A DNA stretch of 64,000 bases, taken from assembly GCA_011523825.1 (NCBI GenBank), contig WTFX01000007.1:50478-114477 (forward strand), read 5' to 3'. Positions 59,966 to 64,000 of this stretch are shown here, in pieces. Under the pieces are notes generated by a model. The model saw nothing but the letters and a program-made list of their open reading frames with translations, searched no databases and was not told where the DNA came from. Within the stretch, counting starts at the first letter, position 1. Every line of letters begins with the position of its first letter. Position numbers and translations under genes: made by a program. Source of the stretch: Microthrixaceae bacterium (GTDB lineage Bacteria; Actinomycetota; Acidimicrobiia; Acidimicrobiales; Poriferisodalaceae).

Positions 59966-60688
59966 CTAGCCGGCTGCGAGCTGGCGGATCAGCACCACCG
60001 TTGCGCTGGTCGCTGCCACTGACAGCACGATGATCCGGAAGCGTGGGCCCGTCAGGCGCGGCCGCAGCCACCATCCGAGCGGCAACCCCAAGGCAACCGC
60101 AGGCAGCAGGGCCAGGCCGAGCCAGAGCTGGCGCAGGCCAAAATCGCCGATGGCAGCGTTGGCGGCAATGATGGCCGCGGCGACTGCCACCATGAAGGTG
60201 CCGAGCGTGGCCCGCAGCGCTTCGGGCTTCCAGTGGCTGGCGAAGACGGCGTAGACAGGGCCGGGCACTGCTGCGACCGCAGACGAGAATGCCGTGCCGG
60301 CACCGGCGGCATAGTCGGCTCGACGGCCTTCGGGTGGCCGGAAACCCACAGCCTGCACCGCCACTGCGACGAGCACGAAGATGCTCACGGCAATGGCGAG
60401 CGAGCGGTCGCTCAAGGTGGACGTCAATGCCACACCAGCGACCAGGCCGATGGGAGCGGCAGTCAGCTGGCGACCCAGCGCGGGCCGATTCAGCGCTGCC
60501 CGGTCGGCAACGGCGTTGCGCAGGTTGACACCGCTGGCCACCAGCAGCATCGGCCCCGGCACGAATGTCGGCTCGATCACCACCAGTATCGGCCCGGCGA
60601 TCAGCCCCATGCCGATGCCAATACACGCTTGCGTGCCCGCGCCTGCGCCGATGAACAGCGCTGCGACGATGTACTCCCAGACGCTCAC
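59966..60688 (-). CDS. TauE/SafE-type anion exporter
   Basis: The 240-aa integral membrane protein has about eight transmembrane helices and the family's two-half layout, with GAGAGTQACIGIGMGLIAGPILVV at the start. TauE/SafE proteins export sulfite or sulfoacetate-like anions or move other small acids. The GTG start overlaps the acyl-CoA dehydrogenase stop (GTGA), showing translational coupling with that gene. Direct function unknown. Confidence 0.82.
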   Translation of the reverse strand: MSVWEYIVAALFIGAGAGTQACIGIGMGLIAGPILVVIEPTFVPGPMLLVASGVNLRNAVADRAALNRPALGRQLTAAPIGLVAGVALTSTLSDRSLAIAVSIFVLVAVAVQAVGFRPPEGRRADYAAGAGTAFSSAVAAVPGPVYAVFASHWKPEALRATLGTFMVAVAAAIIAANAAIGDFGLRQLWLGLALLPAVALGLPLGWWLRPRLTGPRFRIIVLSVAATSATVVLIRQLAAG

Positions 60689-61935
60689 ACGGGGAGGTTG
60701 CCCGTAGCGGCCCCGGTGCTGCCCGTGTCGGTATACGCCGCGATCGTGCGCTGTGCGATGCGCATCTGGTGCACCTCGTCGGCGCCGTCGGCGAAGCGAG
60801 CCCAGCGGGCGTGCTGGTACATGTGCGCCAGCGGGGTGTCGGTGGAGTAGCCGAGCGCCCCGTGCACCTGGATGGACCGGTCGATGACCCGGCCGAGCAT
60901 GTTGGCCACGAAGTGCTTGGCCATCGACACCTCGGCCTTGAAATCCTCGCCGGTGCCGGCTTGGGCCCGGTCGACCTTGTAGGCGGCGTGCAGCACCATC
61001 AGCTTCGCTTGGTACAGCTCCATGGTGCTGTCGGCGATCATCCACTGGATGCCCTGCTTCTCCGCAAGCAGCGAGCCGTGCGCGAACCGGTTGAGCGAGC
61101 GGTCCACCATCATGTCCAGCGCCGTCTGGGCCTGGGCGATCCAGCGCATGCAGTGCGCCAGCCGCGCCGGCCCCAGCCGGTACTGGCCCAGCAGGTGTCC
61201 CTGGCCTCGCCCGCCCAGCATCTGGCCGGCGCCGACTCGCAAGTCCTCGATGACGATCTCGCTGTGGCCGGTCGAGCCGTGCATGGTCTCGATCTGGCGC
61301 ACCTCGGTCCAGCCCTCGGCCGGCAGGTCCACGATGAACGCCGAGTTGCCCGCCTGGGGGATGTCGGGGTTGTCCTCGGTGCGGGCAATGAGGATGGCGA
61401 ACTTGGCGCGGTGTGCGTTCGAGATGAACCACTTGTGGCCGTTCAGCACCCATTCGTCGCCATCGGTGTAGCCCTTGGTCTGGATAAGGGTCGGATCTGA
61501 GCCGGCCACCTCGGGCTCGGTCATCGCGAAGCACGACTCCGCCCGCCCCTCACACAGCGGCGCCAGGTAGCGCTGCTTCTGCTCGTCGGTGCCCCAGTGG
61601 AGCAGCGTGTGCATGTTGCCCTCGTTGGGCGCCTGGCAGTTGAGCACCCAGGGGCCGAACCGGGTCTTGGCGGCCTCGGCCTGCACCATCGCCATCTCGA
61701 CGTGGCCCAGTCCCATGCCACCCCACTCGGCCGGCATGTGCGGCAGCCAAAGAGTTTCGTCGCGCGCCCGCTTGCGCATGCCCAGCAGTGCCGTCACGTA
61801 CGCGTCGCGGTCGGTCTCCTCAAGCCGCTCGGCGTCGATGCGGCCTTCGACCGGTCGCACCTCGACATCGATGAACGCTGCGATGCGCTTGCGGAGCTCC
61901 TCGAGTTCTGGGCTCAGGCTGAAGTCGATGGCCAT
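60685..61935 (-). CDS. Acyl-CoA dehydrogenase (second copy)
   Basis: The 416-aa protein has FAMTEPEVAGSDPTLIQTKG, VLNGHKWFISNAHRA, FKAEVSMAKHFVANMLGRVIDRSIQVHGALGYSTDTPL and a QMRIAQRTI end, all typical of the acyl-CoA dehydrogenase fold. The ATG at 61935 gives the usual MAIDFSLSPELEELR N-terminus. It is unlike the copy at 10316 in detail and resembles the long-chain/phosphotransferase-linked (ACAD10/11-type) branch. It lies 34 bp upstream of no other enzyme gene but follows the nitroreductase. Confidence 0.9.
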   Translation of the reverse strand: MAIDFSLSPELEELRKRIAAFIDVEVRPVEGRIDAERLEETDRDAYVTALLGMRKRARDETLWLPHMPAEWGGMGLGHVEMAMVQAEAAKTRFGPWVLNCQAPNEGNMHTLLHWGTDEQKQRYLAPLCEGRAESCFAMTEPEVAGSDPTLIQTKGYTDGDEWVLNGHKWFISNAHRAKFAILIARTEDNPDIPQAGNSAFIVDLPAEGWTEVRQIETMHGSTGHSEIVIEDLRVGAGQMLGGRGQGHLLGQYRLGPARLAHCMRWIAQAQTALDMMVDRSLNRFAHGSLLAEKQGIQWMIADSTMELYQAKLMVLHAAYKVDRAQAGTGEDFKAEVSMAKHFVANMLGRVIDRSIQVHGALGYSTDTPLAHMYQHARWARFADGADEVHQMRIAQRTIAAYTDTGSTGAATGNLPV

Positions 61936-61969
61936 CGCGGCGTCCTCCTCCGACGGTGCGGCGCGCTTG

Positions 61970-62644
61970 CTAGATCGTGAAGGGCTCCCCGTCGCCCCGC
62001 TCGCGCACGGCAATCTCCTCCACCGGCTTGCGGCTCAGCTTGGTGAGCTGTTTCGTGGGCTTGCCGATCGGGAGGAGTGCGCATACGGCTTCCCAGTCCT
62101 CGAGACCGAGAAGCTCCTTGGCTGCGGGCTCCTTAGCCGAGAGCAGCGTCGTCATCGCGCCGCCCAAGCCCTCGTTGCGGGCGCCGAGCAGGATGTTCCA
62201 GGCAAACGGGTACACCGAGGCACCGCTGACCACGCCGATGCGGTCTTGCTCCTTGTCGATCGAAGCGACCACGCGCAGGTCCACGGTGATCACCAGCACG
62301 ACGGGAACCTGGTCCATCTGCTCGAACATCGGGATCCACACCGGAATCGACTCGTCGACCATGGCTTCTTCGATGTTCACCGATGACGGGCTGTAGCTCT
62401 GCCAGTAGACCTCGCCGGCTTTGACCTGCGCGGCGGCGACGCGCATCGCCGGCAGGCACAGCTCCCCGAGCTGCTTCTTGCGTGCTGGATCGCGCACCAC
62501 GATGACCTTGTGGCCTTGGCGGTTGCCACCGCTGGCAGCGAACCGGGCATTGTCGAATATGCGGTACAGCACCTCGTCAGTGACTTCGTCGTCGGTGAAG
62601 TCCCGAGCGGCGAAGGTGGTGCGCATGACGTCGTAAATCTCCAT
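61970..62644 (-). CDS. Nitroreductase-family flavoprotein
   Basis: The 224-aa protein begins MEIYDVMRTTFAARDFTDDEVTDEVLYRIFDNARFAASGGNRQ, an FMN-binding pattern of the nitroreductase fold, and later has PFAWNILLGARNEGLGGAMTTLL. It may reduce a quinone, nitro or enone substrate using NAD(P)H. The ATG at 62644 gives the typical family start; a longer upstream reading is less likely. Confidence 0.87.
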   Translation of the reverse strand: MEIYDVMRTTFAARDFTDDEVTDEVLYRIFDNARFAASGGNRQGHKVIVVRDPARKKQLGELCLPAMRVAAAQVKAGEVYWQSYSPSSVNIEEAMVDESIPVWIPMFEQMDQVPVVLVITVDLRVVASIDKEQDRIGVVSGASVYPFAWNILLGARNEGLGGAMTTLLSAKEPAAKELLGLEDWEAVCALLPIGKPTKQLTKLSRKPVEEIAVRERGDGEPFTI

Positions 62645-62745
62645 CTCGCCAGTCTCGCACCGGTCGGCCAACTCCGCGCCGGCCATCTGTTTCGCGCCAG
62701 AATCGCCGGTACCCGGCCGTGTCTCGGCCATCCCGAGGGAGGATC

Positions 62746-63963
62746 GTGAGCTTCACCCGTGTCCTGATCGCCAATCGCGGCGAGATTGCCATCCGTATCG
62801 CCAAGGCAGCCGACGCCCTGGGAATCGAGACGGTGGCGGTGCACGCGCCGATCGACGAGCGCTCGCTGCATCTGGCGGCCGCCGACCAGGTCGCGCCGCT
62901 GTCTGGCGGCGATCCGCTGGCCGCGTACTTGGACATCGACACCCTGCTGCGGATAGCGACTGATCACGGCTGCGACTGCATCCACCCGGGCTACGGCTTC
63001 TTGGCGGAGAACGCAGCATTTGCCGCAGCCTGCGCCGAGGCGGGTCTGACATTCGTGGGTCCCGCCGCGGACACGCTCGAGCTGTTCGGCGACAAAGTCC
63101 GTGCCCGCGCACTGGCGGCCTCGCTGGACATTCCCGTCGCTGGAGGGTCGCCGGGAGCTGTCGCCGATGCGGCTGCGGCCGCAGCCGCGGCCGCGGAAAT
63201 CGGTCTGCCGGTGATGCTGAAGGCTGCAGCCGGTGGCGGCGGCCGGGGCATGCGCGCTGTCGAGCGCATCACCGACATCGCCGAGGCGTTCGAACGGTGC
63301 TCCAGCGAGGCGTCGGCAGCCTTCGGCGACGGGGCCGTGTCTGTGGAGCGCCTCGTGGAACGACCGCGCCACATCGAGGTGCAGGTGCTCGCCGACCTTC
63401 ACGGAAATGTGACGCACCTGCATGAACGGGACTGCTCGGTCCAGCAGCGCAACCAGAAGGTCATCGAGATCGCTCCCGCGCTCGGGCTTGATGCCAGCCT
63501 GCGTGACCGGCTGCACGCCGATGCCGTCCGGCTTGCCGCACAGGCCGGCTTGGCAAATGCAGCAACCGTGGAGTTCTTGGTGTCGCCGGAAACCGGCGAC
63601 CACTACTTCATCGAGTGCAACCCGCGCATTCAGGTGGAGCACACGGTCACCGAACAGGTCACCGGTGTGGATCTGGTCGAGGCGCAGTTCCGGATCGCCG
63701 CAGGTGCGCGCTTGGAGGAGATCGGCGTTGTCGCCGACAACGCCGATCAGAGCAAGATCGCAGAGGTGTCCGCTGCTGCAGGCCGGCTGCCTGCGGTTCC
63801 GCGCGGATACGCCGTGCAGGCACGGGTCGTGGCGACCGGTTCTGGCGCAATCTCCGCCTACCACGAGCCATCGGGCGCGGGCGTGAGGGTCGACGCGGCT
63901 GGTTATGCCGGCTACACGCCGCCACCGCACTACGACCCGCTGCTCGCTAAGGGTCCGTCATAA
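62746..63963 (+). pseudogene. Biotin carboxylase domain, cut short at the right edge
   Basis: The 405-aa reading has the biotin carboxylase layout: VLIANRGEIAIRIAKAADALGI, HPGYGFLAENAAFA, ATP-grasp Gly loop AAAGGGGRGMRA, HIEVQVLADLHGNVTHLHERDCSVQQRNQKVIEIAP, and FIECNPRIQVEHTVTEQ. It then reads YDPLLAKGPS and stops at 63961-63963; normal proteins continue YDP-L/M-LAKVI for at least 40 more residues, then BCCP or carboxyltransferase parts. Sequence from about 63949 looks unrelated. The gene is probably broken by an insertion; a start of the element lies next to it. GAGGGAGG precedes the GTG. Confidence 0.75.
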
Positions 63964-64000
63964 GATAACTCGCGGGGTGTAGTGTCGTCTGTGTGGAGTT
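63949..64000. mobile_element. Probable left end of an insertion sequence
   Basis: The reading of the biotin carboxylase loses all family likeness at about 63949, where the sequence becomes GGGTCCGTCATAAGATAACT, an AT-richer stretch unlike the preceding coding DNA and of the style seen at IS termini. Only about 50 bp are visible, so the element family cannot be named. Confidence 0.45.

Noticed and set aside
1..64000. CRISPR arrays, rRNA and tRNA genes
   Set aside because: No spaced direct-repeat array and no recognisable tRNA or rRNA sequence was seen on either strand.

Overview
The window is high-GC DNA that reads as an actinobacterial chromosome. Support comes from a deazaflavin/F420-type LLM oxidoreductase, a truncated F420-type nitroreductase, many GTG starts with 4-bp GTGA/ATGA overlaps, and a large stock of acyl-CoA catabolism genes. 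An uncultured marine or host-associated member of the Acidimicrobiia would fit, but that placement is an inference from gene content. I saw no rRNA, tRNA or CRISPR array.

Layout. (1) 1-7.6 kb: the start of a type III restriction-type helicase running off the left edge, a Gly-repeat membrane protein, a small coiled-coil protein, and a three-gene membrane operon. The first gene of that operon carries a restriction-endonuclease-like fold that appears to have lost catalytic residues. An L,D-transpeptidase and an unknown 453-aa protein follow. (2) 8-30.8 kb: a catabolic region with SDR, CoA-transferase, acyl-CoA dehydrogenases, ALDH, enoyl-CoA hydratases, acyl-CoA ligase, MaoC dehydratase, P450, amidohydrolase, thiolase/DUF35 pair, hydrolase, VOC protein and DUF1214 protein. 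It has its own branched-chain-amino-acid-type ABC importer, whose two permeases and first ATPase are fused in one chain, and a FadR-type regulator. A motif of the form GGTTARYATTT recurs in four of its promoters. (3) 31-46.6 kb: a methylated-amine island. The + strand carries a glutamine synthetase-family enzyme (gamma-glutamylmethylamide synthetase candidate), a three-subunit glutamate-synthase-like complex (N-methylglutamate synthase candidate), an unknown 151-aa protein and a DAO-type flavoprotein. The - strand, meeting it stop-to-stop, carries an ammonium transporter, three single-TM microproteins, a membrane protein translationally coupled to a TMAO demethylase (Tdm), trimethylamine monooxygenase (Tmm) and a second DAO-type flavoprotein. 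An XRE-cupin regulator lies upstream. (4) 46.7-53.3 kb: LLM oxidoreductase, PPOX protein, ferredoxin-MBL protein, a second thiolase/DUF35 pair, chorismate mutase, nicotinamidase-like hydrolase and amidohydrolase. (5) 53.4-55.0 kb: a three-gene overlapping cassette with a GIY-YIG-like protein, probably mobile. (6) 55-64 kb: D-aminoacylase-like amidohydrolase, SnoaL-like protein, two aminotransferases, TauE-type exporter, acyl-CoA dehydrogenase, nitroreductase, and a biotin carboxylase that stops abruptly at the right edge where a mobile element appears to begin.

How the genes work together. Island 3 can be read as TMA to TMAO (Tmm), TMAO to dimethylamine plus formaldehyde captured on tetrahydrofolate (Tdm), and monomethylamine to gamma-glutamylmethylamide to N-methylglutamate (GmaS/Mgs), with ammonium handled by Amt. 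The classical dimethylamine monooxygenase and the four-subunit N-methylglutamate dehydrogenase are absent from the window, so the two orphan DAO flavoproteins are candidates for the missing oxidation steps. Region 2 looks like import, CoA activation and beta-oxidation-like breakdown of an unidentified hydrophobic or cyclic compound.
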